DNA from: Chryseobacterium sp. T16E-39
Lineage (GTDB): Bacteria; Bacteroidota; Bacteroidia; Flavobacteriales; Weeksellaceae
Reading direction: 5' to 3'
Assembly (NCBI RefSeq): GCF_002216065.1
Contig: NZ_CP022282.1
Location: 2,356,001 to 2,420,000, forward strand
DNA: 64,000 nt
A program made the position numbers and the translations under genes. Shown here one piece after another: positions 42,628-51,572 of the stretch. Numbering within the stretch: the stretch's first letter is position 1; each line of letters starts with the position of its first letter. The notes under the pieces are model-generated. The model searched no databases, was not told the DNA's origin, and saw only the letters and a list, made by a program, of their open reading frames with translations.

Positions 42628-43371
42628 TTAATAGCTTTCTGAAGCTGATTGATCTTTAATTAAAGATAATGCTGAAGAAGTTCCTATTCTTTTCACTCCC
42701 ATCTTGATCATTCTTTCTGCATCACCGGGAGTTCTTACACCACCAGCTGCTTTTACCGGAAGTTTTCCTGCATTATCAAGCATAATTTGAATGCCTTCAA
42801 ACGTTGCACCATTAGGCTTTCCTTCGGTTGTCTCAAAAAAGCCGGTAGAAGATTTTACAAAAATAGAATTTAAATCTTTTTCAGAGAAATTCTCCTCCGC
42901 CCATGTAGAAATATGTTTAGTAAGATCAGCAATTTGATGATCAGTTAAAGCCGCAATTTCAATGATCCATTTGGCAATTTTATGATTCTGTACACACAAG
43001 GTGGTACATTGTACAAATTCTTCTTTTACTAATTTCAGATCTCCATTCAGATAGGCATTATAATTAATAACAAAATCCAATTCATCTGCTCCATCAGCAA
43101 TTGCTTTTGAAGCTTCTGCTATTTTTTCCTGAATGGTATAGGTGCCTTCATGGAAACCTATTACAGTACCTACGGCAACATTTGAGTTTCTCTCTATAAT
43201 ATATTTTTTGATCTCAGATACATAATCCGGACGGATCATGACCGCAAAAATACTATTATCAATAGCTTCCTGAGTAAGATCTATATCTTTCTGTAGAGTT
43301 TGACTTTCTGAAATTCCGGATTGCAGTGGAGTTTTCAGATACGTAGAATCCAAATATTGAGCAATATTCAT
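42628..43371 (-). CDS. deoC: Deoxyribose-phosphate aldolase
   Basis: Splits deoxyribose-5-phosphate to glyceraldehyde-3-phosphate and acetaldehyde in nucleoside breakdown. Visible: GTVIGFHEGTYTIQEKI, the EIAALTDHQI region, the Schiff-base Lys in FVKSSTGFF (~170), and the second Lys in VKAAGGVRTPGDAERMI. 247 aa, full length. It follows an Lrp-type regulator by 6 bp in the same direction. Confidence 0.95.
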   Translation of the reverse strand: MNIAQYLDSTYLKTPLQSGISESQTLQKDIDLTQEAIDNSIFAVMIRPDYVSEIKKYIIERNSNVAVGTVIGFHEGTYTIQEKIAEASKAIADGADELDFVINYNAYLNGDLKLVKEEFVQCTTLCVQNHKIAKWIIEIAALTDHQIADLTKHISTWAEENFSEKDLNSIFVKSSTGFFETTEGKPNGATFEGIQIMLDNAGKLPVKAAGGVRTPGDAERMIKMGVKRIGTSSALSLIKDQSASESY

Positions 43372-43377
43372 AATTAT

Positions 43378-43848
43378 TTATACTTTCAGTTGTCTGCTGA
43401 TCCCCTGTTCCAAAGATATAAAGGTTTCCGTTCTGGTCACTCCTTTTAATTTTTGAAGTTTGCTTAAGATCTGCATTAAATGATCATTATCTTTACAAAG
43501 AACTTTTAGAAAAATAGTGTAATTTCCTGTAGTGTAATGTGCCTCAACCACCTCATTAACATCTTTTAAAGATTTTACAACATCAGGATAGTGGCTCGGT
43601 TGATCTAAGAAAATACCGATATAAGAAATCACTTTATACCCAATTTTTTTCGGATTTAAAAAGGAAATCGAATTTTCTATAACCCCTGCATGTTCGAGTT
43701 TTTTAATTCTCTGATGAACAGCGGTTGTAGATATCCCTACATGTTTTGAAATGTGTGCCAAAGAAGTTTTAGCATTATCCATCAGCATGTAGATAATTTC
43801 TTTGTCAATTGAGTCTAAATGGTAGCTTGCATTTGTTGAATTTTTCAT
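43378..43848 (-). CDS. Lrp/AsnC family transcriptional regulator
   Basis: 156 aa. N-terminal HTH (LDSIDKEIIYMLMDNAKTSL, then TTAVHQRIKKLEHAGVIENS) and C-terminal RAM/ACT-like ligand domain (YTTGNYTIFLKVLC). It probably regulates amino-acid related genes; its adjacency to deoC (6 bp) suggests one transcript but not necessarily a regulatory link. Confidence 0.92.
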   Translation of the reverse strand: MKNSTNASYHLDSIDKEIIYMLMDNAKTSLAHISKHVGISTTAVHQRIKKLEHAGVIENSISFLNPKKIGYKVISYIGIFLDQPSHYPDVVKSLKDVNEVVEAHYTTGNYTIFLKVLCKDNDHLMQILSKLQKLKGVTRTETFISLEQGISRQLKV

Positions 43849-43880
43849 CTTGTAATTTTTTTTAATTATTTATGTTTTTT

Positions 43881-44822
43881 TTATTTTTTTAATTTTACAA
43901 AAACAGGAAAATGGTCACTATAACCTCCCAAATATCTAGTGCCTGCATAAGTTCTGAAAGGTCTGCCAGCGAATTGTTTGTTTCGGCTGCTAATCTTCTC
44001 AGATTTAAATATTTCGGCACCTTGAAATGACAGTTCTATATTATTCTGATCGTTAAAAAATGATTTCGACAATATAATCTGATCAAATAACAAACCAGAT
44101 TTATAATGAAAGGTAGAATAATTCCCTGTGGAAAATAATTCATTAAACGGATTTTCTAATATTTTATTATGATTGTCATCATAAAGAATATTAATTAGAT
44201 TTTCATCATCCGGATTTTCATTAAAATCACCACACAAAACAACATGTTCATCTGTACTGTTCACAATATTCAAAATCCTGCTACGGACTTCTTCCAATAT
44301 AAAGTCTCTTTTTGGTTTATTAACGTCCTTCTCTCTCTTTGAGGGAAGGTGAGCGACAAAGACATTAATAATCTCTCCTTTATATTTTAATTTTGCGTAG
44401 AGTACATCTCTAGTTGTATCGTAATACTCCGTGTTTTTATTTGTAATTTCAAAAAAGAACGTAATAGCTTCTGAGTCTATTAGCTCTACTTTACTTTTAT
44501 CATATAACATTGCAACATCCACTTTTCTTTCATCCATCGAATTGTAATGTACAATTCCATATTGTGAGTGAAAAGGTTCCATTGCTACAAGGTCTTCTAA
44601 AACTTTCCTTCCGGAAACTTCGGACAAACCTATTATAAATGGTAAAACCCCATTTTTTTCTTCTATCAGCTGAAAGACATGCGCAATTTTAAAAAGCTTA
44701 TTATTATACTTTCTTTCATCCCAGTTCCTTAATCCTGATTTTGTAGGATCAAACTTATGGACGGGTTTAATATCTGGTAAAAATAAATTTTCTACATTAT
44801 AAAAAGTGAAAAGCTCCATCAA
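43881..44822 (-). CDS. Endonuclease/exonuclease/phosphatase family protein
   Basis: 313 aa with no signal peptide. Motifs of the EEP fold: FYNVENLF (metal-binding Asn/Glu), GLSEVSGRKVLEDL, FVAHLPSKRE, VVLCGDFNENPDDE (~193) and the closing YSDHFPVFVKL (Asp-His). It should be a metal-dependent phosphodiesterase or nuclease; the substrate is unknown. It is first of a minus-strand set with the Lrp regulator and deoC (32 bp and 6 bp gaps). Confidence 0.87.
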   Translation of the reverse strand: MMELFTFYNVENLFLPDIKPVHKFDPTKSGLRNWDERKYNNKLFKIAHVFQLIEEKNGVLPFIIGLSEVSGRKVLEDLVAMEPFHSQYGIVHYNSMDERKVDVAMLYDKSKVELIDSEAITFFFEITNKNTEYYDTTRDVLYAKLKYKGEIINVFVAHLPSKREKDVNKPKRDFILEEVRSRILNIVNSTDEHVVLCGDFNENPDDENLINILYDDNHNKILENPFNELFSTGNYSTFHYKSGLLFDQIILSKSFFNDQNNIELSFQGAEIFKSEKISSRNKQFAGRPFRTYAGTRYLGGYSDHFPVFVKLKK

Positions 44823-45127
44823 CGCATATTTCTATTCATAAATAGTTCTAATTTTGAGATTTAATTTTTGCAGGTAAAATTACAACTTATTGCTTTTTAA
44901 TTATGCATTAAAACCATATTTTAATGACATTTTAATAAAATACAATATGAAACCCATGCAAATTTGATTTTAAATCTACTGAAACAAAATCAAAACGGCA
45001 AATAATAATTTAAAAACCAACTATGAAATTTTATTATTCGCTTTTTATTACAATTATTATTCCATTTTATATAAAATCCCTAAAAAAACAACAAACCACC
45101 ATCATAATTTAAGATATCTTCAATAAA
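44823..45127. other. AT-rich intergenic region, no clear gene
   Basis: Holds a 29-codon plus-strand frame (45023-45112) of hydrophobic composition with no promoter or ribosome-binding site, which I do not accept as a gene. No TAnnTTTG box for the minus-strand EEP gene was found. Nothing else recognised. Confidence 0.5.
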
Positions 45128-45799
45128 TCACAGTAAATCAGGCCGTTTTTCTTTAGTGATCCTAACGGCTTCATCATGACGCCATTCCTCGATCTTCTTA
45201 AAATTTCCACTTAACAATATTTTAGGCACCTCCAAACCTTTGTAAACTTCAGGCCTCGTATAGATTGGGGGAGAAAGAAGATCGTCTTGAAAACTATCTG
45301 TAAGAGCGCTCTGTTCATCATTCAGAACACCAGGAATTAATCGTATTATAGAGTCTGCCAATACACATGCTGCCAGTTCTCCACCAGTAAGCACATAGTC
45401 GCCGATTGAAATTTCTTTGGTCACATGCAGGTCTCTTACTCTTTGATCAATACCTTTATAATGCCCACATAAAAAAATTAAGTTATTTTTTATAGAAAGT
45501 GAATTAGCAATTCTCTGATTCAGTGTAACTCCATCAGGAGTAAGGTAGATCACCTCATCATACTGTCTTTCTGCTTTAAGGCTTGAGATACATTGATCCA
45601 ATGGCTCAACCATCATCACCATGCCTGCCCCACCTCCATAAGGCTCATCATCGATTTGCCTGTGTTTATTTATTGCCCATTCTCTTAAATGGTGAAAATG
45701 CACTTCTACCAATCCTTTATCCATTGCCCTCTTTAAAATTGAAGTTTGGAAAGGGCTTTCCATTAGTTCCGGAAGTACGCTTATGATATCAATTCTCAT
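45128..45799 (-). CDS. trmD: tRNA (guanine-N1)-methyltransferase
   Basis: Methylates G37 of tRNAs to m1G, which prevents frameshifting. The SPOUT knot signature [19 protein letters not shown] (~132-150), [20 protein letters not shown], and IYLTPDGV are diagnostic. 223 aa is full length. Its start overlaps the stop of the upstream NADH dehydrogenase gene by 4 nt (ATGA), so the two are translationally coupled. Confidence 0.95.
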   Translation of the reverse strand: MRIDIISVLPELMESPFQTSILKRAMDKGLVEVHFHHLREWAINKHRQIDDEPYGGGAGMVMMVEPLDQCISSLKAERQYDEVIYLTPDGVTLNQRIANSLSIKNNLIFLCGHYKGIDQRVRDLHVTKEISIGDYVLTGGELAACVLADSIIRLIPGVLNDEQSALTDSFQDDLLSPPIYTRPEVYKGLEVPKILLSGNFKKIEEWRHDEAVRITKEKRPDLL

Positions 45800-47055
45800 T
45801 GTAATGTTCCATTTTTCTTAGTCGGTGAAATAATAAGTCGCAGCGAAGAATCTTTATTGAAATAGCTCCACATCCAGTTAAAGAACACAGCAAGTTTATT
45901 TCTAACACTTAAAATAAGCATTAGGTGCAAAAACATCCAAAAATACCAGGCCAGAAATCCCTGAAATTTTATAAAAGGTAAATCCACAACTGCTCTGTGT
46001 TTTCCGATGGTTGCTAAAGATCCCTGGTCCTTATATTCATATTCCTGCCAGTCATTATTATTCTTTAAAAGGTTCTTCCCTAAATTTTTAGCCTGATTAA
46101 TTGCTACGTTGGCGACCTGTGGATGTCCCTGCGGATATTTTGGAGTTTCCATGTAAGCAATATCTCCAATAGCAAAAATATTGTCGTACCCTTTTATTTT
46201 ATTATACCGATCTACTATATATCTGTTTCTAATTAATTTTTCTTCTGAAAATCCATCTATAACATTTCCTGTTACCCCAGCGGCCCAAATCACATTATTG
46301 GAAGGGATTTCTTTCCCACTCTTCATGATCACACGATCCCCATCATAGTCGGTAACAATCTCCCCACTCAGAAAAGTAACCCCTAAATCTTTAAGGTATT
46401 TTTCAGACTTCTCCTGCGCTTCACTGCTCATCACAGCAAGTGGTTTTTCTGTAGAACTCACCAAAATAATTTTAAGATGATCAAAGTTCATATAAGGATA
46501 GTCCCGGGGTAGAATTTCTTTTTTCATTTCTGCAAAAGCTCCTGCCAATTCAACACCGGTCGGGCCACTTCCTACAATAACAATATTCCAGTTTCCATCA
46601 TCGCTTCTGCTTTTTTCAAGAATCAATTTTTCAAAGGTCATCAGAATATGATTTCTGATTCCTATGGCTTCCTGTGTATTTTTCATTCCGAAAGCCTTAC
46701 CTTCAAGATCTTTGTTTCCAAAGAAATTGGTTTTACATCCTGTGGCAATAATTAATTTATCATAACGAAATTCTGCCTCATCAGTAATTACTTTATTCTG
46801 AAAAGGATCAATCTCTTTTACGTCTGTTAACCGAAACTGAATATTACGTGATTTTTGGAAAATTTTCCTGAATGGAAATGAAATGTTAGAAGGTTCGATC
46901 CTTCCACACGCTACCTGATAAAAAAGGGGCTGGAACATATGATGGTTTACCCTGTCAAGGACCATTACCTTTTTATTTTTATTGTTCAACGTTTTTGCAA
47001 GTTGTAGTCCCGCAAAACCTCCTCCGATAATGATGATCTTTTCGCGTGTTTCCAT
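45796..47055 (-). CDS. NAD(P)/FAD-dependent oxidoreductase, NDH-2-like
   Basis: 419 aa from ATG 47053-47055 (an upstream TTG would add only three residues). FAD-binding [15 protein letters not shown], the [15 protein letters not shown] motif of type II NADH dehydrogenases, second Rossmann [20 protein letters not shown] (~165) and [10 protein letters not shown] are visible. A C-terminal amphipathic/hydrophobic stretch ([17 protein letters not shown]) would bind the membrane. Likely oxidises NADH and reduces menaquinone without proton pumping. Cotranscribed with trmD. Confidence 0.92.
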   Translation of the reverse strand: METREKIIIIGGGFAGLQLAKTLNNKNKKVMVLDRVNHHMFQPLFYQVACGRIEPSNISFPFRKIFQKSRNIQFRLTDVKEIDPFQNKVITDEAEFRYDKLIIATGCKTNFFGNKDLEGKAFGMKNTQEAIGIRNHILMTFEKLILEKSRSDDGNWNIVIVGSGPTGVELAGAFAEMKKEILPRDYPYMNFDHLKIILVSSTEKPLAVMSSEAQEKSEKYLKDLGVTFLSGEIVTDYDGDRVIMKSGKEIPSNNVIWAAGVTGNVIDGFSEEKLIRNRYIVDRYNKIKGYDNIFAIGDIAYMETPKYPQGHPQVANVAINQAKNLGKNLLKNNNDWQEYEYKDQGSLATIGKHRAVVDLPFIKFQGFLAWYFWMFLHLMLILSVRNKLAVFFNWMWSYFNKDSSLRLIISPTKKNGTLQ

Positions 47056-47061
47056 ATTATA

Positions 47062-47069
47062 CAAATTTA
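47062..47069 (-). promoter_or_regulatory. -7 box of the NDH-2/trmD unit
   Basis: Reads TAAATTTG on the minus strand, six bases before the start codon. It is divergent from the GH25 box at 47104-47111, only 34 bp away. Confidence 0.55.
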
Positions 47070-47103
47070 CTGATTTTATTTAGCATTTTACTTCTCAAAA
47101 AGT

Positions 47104-47111
47104 TAGTTTTG
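47104..47111 (+). promoter_or_regulatory. -7 box of the GH25 gene
   Basis: TAGTTTTG, nine bases before ATG 47121; it selects this start and excludes the longer frame from 47046. Confidence 0.5.
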
Positions 47112-47120
47112 CAAAACTTT

Positions 47121-47984
47121 ATGACGAGAAAAAAGTACACCAAAAAAGCTGCCAAAAACATTCATCAGAAAAGACGAAAGAACTACTTTTTTCGTAGAAA
47201 GATTCTATTGGCTATTCTTATCATAGCTCTCATTGGAACAGGATTTTATCTAAAGCAGTCGATCAGCTATTATTACGCTTTGTACTTTAATAAATTTACC
47301 CATAAAAAACTCCATAACAGTGAAAAGGAAGCTTTAAGAATTCAAAAAATTCTTAGTGATAATCTTGATAAAACTTATGGTTTTGATGTCTCCCACTACC
47401 AAAACAAAGAGGATATCAAATGGGATAGTTTAAGCATTGGAAACAAGACCATTCCATTGGAATTTGTTGTGATGAGGGCAACAATGGGAAATAAAAATGC
47501 GGATAAACATTTTGATGAATTCTGGACACAAGCAAAGAAGCATGAACTTATCAGGGGAGCTTATCATTTCTACAGAGCTGATGAAGACCCTATCATACAG
47601 GCAAATAATTTTTTAGCGAATGTAAAACTCGAAAATGGGGATCTTCCACCCATTTTAGATATTGAAAAAATCCCCAAACGGAAAACAAATAAAAAACTTC
47701 TTGAGGATTTAAAAGTCTGGTGCAAAATTGTAGAAGAGACCTACGGTACGAAACCTATTATCTATACTTATTACCATTATTATAAAGATTTTCTGAAAGG
47801 AGAATTTGATGGTTATCCTTTATGGTTGGCCAATTACAATGACGTTCCTGTTCCCTCCCCCAATGACAAATGGGATTTTTGGCAATTTACAGAAAACGGA
47901 ATTGTTCATGGCATCAATACCAAAGTCGACCTCGATGTATACAATGGCAGTTCATGGTCCCTGAAAAGGCTGACTATCGATTAA
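47121..47984 (+). CDS. Glycoside hydrolase family 25 (lysozyme-like)
   Basis: 287 aa from ATG 47121. A basic N-terminus and a single membrane anchor or signal (ILLAILIIALIGTGFYL) lead to the catalytic domain. GH25 marks are FDVSHYQNKEDIKW (~88), FVVMRATMG, RGAYHFYRADEDP, ILDIEKIP with the expected acid pair (~180), and DFWQFTENG. It should cleave the muramic-glucosamine bond of peptidoglycan in the periplasm. The stop codon abuts that of the convergent hydrolase gene. Confidence 0.93.
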   Translation: MTRKKYTKKAAKNIHQKRRKNYFFRRKILLAILIIALIGTGFYLKQSISYYYALYFNKFTHKKLHNSEKEALRIQKILSDNLDKTYGFDVSHYQNKEDIKWDSLSIGNKTIPLEFVVMRATMGNKNADKHFDEFWTQAKKHELIRGAYHFYRADEDPIIQANNFLANVKLENGDLPPILDIEKIPKRKTNKKLLEDLKVWCKIVEETYGTKPIIYTYYHYYKDFLKGEFDGYPLWLANYNDVPVPSPNDKWDFWQFTENGIVHGINTKVDLDVYNGSSWSLKRLTID

Positions 47985-49628
47985 TTATTTTTCCAGGAAC
48001 TGCAAAACATCATGATTCAATTCGTCTGGGTTTTCAAATGGAATAAAATGAGTTCCCTTTCTGTAAATTTTCATTTGCGCTCCCGGAATTTCCTTTGCTA
48101 TAAATGAAGTGTGCTCTTTTTTTATAACATCATTTTCTCCCGCTATCACCAAAACAGGATGGTTTATTTTATGCAGAGAAGCTTTCTTGATATGAGGTTC
48201 GTCCAGCATAAGTTTTAATAGTCTTTTCTCATTGAATTTTTCAGGCTTATTTTCAGCCTCTAAAACCTGAAGATCCAATCTCATATGATTTAAAAGCCTT
48301 TGATCCACCCCATCAGGTTGAGTATTTGCCCCGATAATGACTAGCTTATTTAGATTTTCAGGATATTTTATAGCAAACTCAAGCCCGGTATTCCCTCCAT
48401 CACTCCAGCCTACTATATTAATTTTTTTTAATCCAAGTTCATCACTTAAGATTTTAAGATCATTTGCAAAAATAGAATACGTAAAATCATCTTTCGAAAA
48501 ATCAACACTCCTGCCTTGACTTCTCGTATCAACTGCAATCACCTGATAATGTTGTGAAAGCACTGAAATCTGCTGATAAAAATCTTTGATACTCCCGGAG
48601 TTTCCATGAAGCAAAAACAAGGGTTCTCCTTTGCCATATATTTCATAATAAATCTCTGCATTCTTTAATTTTAAAGTCTTTCCTACAGATGTATTTTTCC
48701 CATAAACAGAGTTTTCAGATTCAATTTTATATTTACTTAAATCAGGAATCAAATCTGCAATACTTTCATCAACAGCCTTATCATCATTCACATTCTTTCC
48801 ATTCTTATCGACTTTCACATCAATATTAATGGCAGGGGCAGCAATTGTCCTCTTTTCCCAATCATCATAAAACTTCCTTGTAAATCCAGTTCTGAATAAT
48901 GCTGCACTAATATTTATTTTTCCGGCAAATTCCTTTAAAAACTGAATTCCTATAAAAAACTTACCCTGCACCCAAATATTGTAATCATTAACATCTAAAG
49001 TGAATGTTCCGGATTTGATCATGTCTTCAGTTAGCTCTACAGTGATTTCCTCATCAAGAATATTTTTATCAGGGAAGCCATTCTTTTCACTGTAAATACT
49101 GTAACGCATTAGCACGGGTCTGTCAGAAACATAGCTTGCAATGTTCAGATTAATATTTTTGATCTTTGATCTTTTATTTGCATTAAATTCCAAAGCGGTT
49201 TCTCCTAAAAAATCTTCTGTCCGAAGTTTTGGATTTACAGAGTACATTACATTTTTGGTTTTGGTATTCACTCCCCAGTTTTTATCTACCAGTTTTTTAG
49301 CTGTTAATTTCACTTCCTGTATATTTCTTACTTTTTGCTGTAAGAATATTTGCTGAGAATTATTTTTGATAAAATCCCCGACAGCTACTGTATAATTCTC
49401 ATATCCGGCAACCTCTATTTTTACTTTATTTGATGGATTTGCTTTAGAAAGGTCTATTGAAAAACTACCCTTTTCATCAGAAATCACACCTACATTCTCT
49501 TTTTCAATCCCTATTTTAACATAAGGAAGTGGTAAATTTTCATCTTTAGAATAGACGGTTCCGGAAATTATCTGAGCATTAAAGGAAATTACAAAAAAGA
49601 AAAGAAGTAAAATACTGAGTTTTTTCAT
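47985..49628 (-). CDS. Secreted alpha/beta hydrolase fused to a CarboxypepD_reg-like domain
   Basis: 547 aa from ATG 49626-49628, which gives a good signal peptide (MKKLSILLLFFFVISFNAQ). Residues ~20-110 form a carboxypeptidase-regulatory-like beta sandwich (IISGTVYSKDENLPLPYVKI); a second beta-rich part follows (to ~300); then an alpha/beta hydrolase with LFLLHGNSGSIKDF, nucleophile elbow VGWSDGGNTG, DTRSQGRS, and C-terminal Asp/His (NDVIKK, GTHFIPFENP). The front domains are commonly found on outer-membrane receptors, so this enzyme is probably periplasmic or surface-bound. Substrate unknown. Confidence 0.85.
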   Translation of the reverse strand: MKKLSILLLFFFVISFNAQIISGTVYSKDENLPLPYVKIGIEKENVGVISDEKGSFSIDLSKANPSNKVKIEVAGYENYTVAVGDFIKNNSQQIFLQQKVRNIQEVKLTAKKLVDKNWGVNTKTKNVMYSVNPKLRTEDFLGETALEFNANKRSKIKNINLNIASYVSDRPVLMRYSIYSEKNGFPDKNILDEEITVELTEDMIKSGTFTLDVNDYNIWVQGKFFIGIQFLKEFAGKINISAALFRTGFTRKFYDDWEKRTIAAPAINIDVKVDKNGKNVNDDKAVDESIADLIPDLSKYKIESENSVYGKNTSVGKTLKLKNAEIYYEIYGKGEPLFLLHGNSGSIKDFYQQISVLSQHYQVIAVDTRSQGRSVDFSKDDFTYSIFANDLKILSDELGLKKINIVGWSDGGNTGLEFAIKYPENLNKLVIIGANTQPDGVDQRLLNHMRLDLQVLEAENKPEKFNEKRLLKLMLDEPHIKKASLHKINHPVLVIAGENDVIKKEHTSFIAKEIPGAQMKIYRKGTHFIPFENPDELNHDVLQFLEK

Positions 49629-49693
49629 GATATAAGTTTGGTACAAAAATCATTATTTATCTAATTAAAAACTCATAACGTGTTATTAAATTT

Positions 49694-49701
49694 TATCTTT
49701 G
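49694..49701 (+). promoter_or_regulatory. -7 box of the AraC gene
   Basis: TATCTTTG (TAnnTTTG) lies 80 nt before ATG 49782 and 41 nt before the alternative TTG 49743. Confidence 0.5.
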
Positions 49702-49781
49702 TTTAGTTAAATTACTCCAAAGAAGCAAAGCTTTTACTGCAGTTGACATCTATACTTTATTTTAAAAGATTGAACCAGTAT

Positions 49782-50648
49782 ATGAGACAGAATATTCCTA
49801 CCTACAACCTAAACTCGGTTTCTCAACACGGTTTTATTGTAGAAAAAATGACCGAACATACCAACAATCCCCATTATAATATTGTTGATAAAGGAATACA
49901 TAGAGACAGTCATTATATTTTTATGTTTCTCCAGACCGGATATGCAAAAATGATGATAGATTTCAAAATCATGGAAGTCGAAGGTCCTCACATTCATTGT
50001 CTGTTACCCGGACAGGTACATCAGGCGTTACTTACCAACAATGCTTGCGGATGGTTTGTTGCCGTGAATGCAGATCTGGTTCCTGATTTCATACGAATTG
50101 CTTTTGAAGAATCCATGGGAGATCATAATCCTTTAGCTTTAGACAAAAACTGTAATGAAAAATTCAATACTTACGCTCAACTTCTTTACAGCTCCTGTAC
50201 CGAAGAAATGTTATCTACTAAGGAAGGTTTTTTCGTTGTTAAGTCTTTATTGAATGCTTATATAGGAATGTTTACATTATATTTTTTAAATGAAAGTAAG
50301 CCTGAAAAACATAAACAAAATCGTGCGTTAGAGTTGACAAGAAAGTTTAGAATTTTGGTGCGAAAAGAATTCAGAAATATAAAAAGTCCGTCTTCATATG
50401 CCAAAATACTAAATATTTCACCTGGATATCTAACCGAGGCTGTTTCCAGAACCACAGGTAAATCGGCATTATACTGGATCCAACAGGAGATTCTGATTGA
50501 GGCAAAAAGACTCCTATTTTTCACAAATTGTACCGTAAAGGAGATTGCATATCAATTGGGATATAATGATCACACTTATTTCTCCCGCCTCTTTTCCAGG
50601 TCAGAGGAGATTTCTCCATTATCCTTCCGTAAAAAAATTCGAAAGTGA
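49782..50648 (+). CDS. AraC family transcriptional regulator
   Basis: 288 aa from ATG 49782; an upstream TTG at 49743 is less likely. N-terminal cupin-like sensor (residues ~20-140, HYIFMFLQTGYAKMMIDF) and C-terminal double HTH: YAKILNISPGYLTEAVSRTT and VKEIAYQLGYNDHTYFSRLF (~245-265), ending FRKKIRK. It is 89 bp upstream of a siderophore-interacting protein gene and may control it in response to iron or a ligand; inferred from adjacency. Confidence 0.92.
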   Translation: MRQNIPTYNLNSVSQHGFIVEKMTEHTNNPHYNIVDKGIHRDSHYIFMFLQTGYAKMMIDFKIMEVEGPHIHCLLPGQVHQALLTNNACGWFVAVNADLVPDFIRIAFEESMGDHNPLALDKNCNEKFNTYAQLLYSSCTEEMLSTKEGFFVVKSLLNAYIGMFTLYFLNESKPEKHKQNRALELTRKFRILVRKEFRNIKSPSSYAKILNISPGYLTEAVSRTTGKSALYWIQQEILIEAKRLLFFTNCTVKEIAYQLGYNDHTYFSRLFSRSEEISPLSFRKKIRK

Positions 50649-50737
50649 TTACTTAAACCGCGAATTGTCCAATCAATTCCATAAAATAACCATTGATATT
50701 TTTTCCATTTGCAGCTTCCTTTGTAATAAAAATTATT

Positions 50738-51460
50738 ATGTCAAGCTTACCAAAATGGATCAACGACGCTGTCGAAAACTTATTACCCTCCAAATTTAAA
50801 GACTGTGCCATTACAAAGACCATCTCTATTTCAGATGATCTTAAACAGATAACTTTTGAGACCGATCTTTCTGATGTCTATTTCGAACCTGCTTATGCGG
50901 TTGGATTCCGGATTAATGATCGTGATTTTAGAAACTACTCCCCTTTTCACTTTGATAAGGAAAATGGCAGCTTCGACATTCTTTTTCATTTACACGACAC
51001 AGAAGCGGTGGGATGCGATTTCATGAATCAGCTTTCCGTAGGTGATTCTCTAAAAATGATTATACCGCGTGGAAAAAGATTCTTTGATCACGAAGCGAAA
51101 GTTCATTTTTCAATTGGTGATGAAACGTCTTTAGGAAGCTCAATTTCCATTCAGGAAGCTGCAGAAAAATCTTCCACTTCATTTGTTTGTCTGCATGAGA
51201 TTGAAGATCCTTTATGTCTTGAAAAACTTAATCTCTATGGATATTATACCTCAAAAAACAACTGGATGGCTATTTTAAATCAGGTCAATGAATTTTTGCA
51301 GGAAGAAAGAAAAGCTATCGAAAACAAAGAGGTTACTTTTTATCTTACCGGCAATGGAAAAACAATGTCATTTTTACGCAGATATCTGAAGGAAAAAGGA
51401 GTTCATTCTACAAATATCAGATCGCAGGCTTACTGGATAGAGGGTAAAAAAGGATTGTAA
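50738..51460 (+). CDS. Siderophore-interacting protein-like ferric reductase
   Basis: 240 aa from ATG 50738, which gives MSSLPKWINDAVENLL; the longer frame from 50693 adds a hydrophobic N-terminus not expected in the family. FAD-binding-type N-terminal barrel (GFRINDRDFRNYSPFHFDKE) and C-terminal SIP/NAD domain (VTFYLTGNGKTMSFLRRYL, closing AYWIEGKKGL). Such proteins reduce ferric siderophores in the cytoplasm to release iron. It lacks the strict NAD(P)H signature I would expect and may be a small member. No siderophore synthesis genes lie nearby. Confidence 0.82.
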   Translation: MSSLPKWINDAVENLLPSKFKDCAITKTISISDDLKQITFETDLSDVYFEPAYAVGFRINDRDFRNYSPFHFDKENGSFDILFHLHDTEAVGCDFMNQLSVGDSLKMIIPRGKRFFDHEAKVHFSIGDETSLGSSISIQEAAEKSSTSFVCLHEIEDPLCLEKLNLYGYYTSKNNWMAILNQVNEFLQEERKAIENKEVTFYLTGNGKTMSFLRRYLKEKGVHSTNIRSQAYWIEGKKGL

Positions 51461-51572
51461 ATTTTGCAGCATTACTTCTGAGGCCTATTACCATTAAGAA
51501 AATTACAGAAAATATTTTATCAGATAAAACCTTCAATATTTCGTATTTTCGCGCTACGAAATCTTTATAGAA

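Noticed and set aside
45023..45112. 29-codon plus-strand frame (MKFYYSLFITIIIPFYIK...)
   Set aside because: Hydrophobic but very short, with no promoter box, ribosome-binding site or known family; AT-rich sequence yields such frames by chance.
50545..50799. Plus-strand ORF overlapping the AraC end and SIP start
   Set aside because: Lies across two well-supported genes in another frame with no family resemblance.
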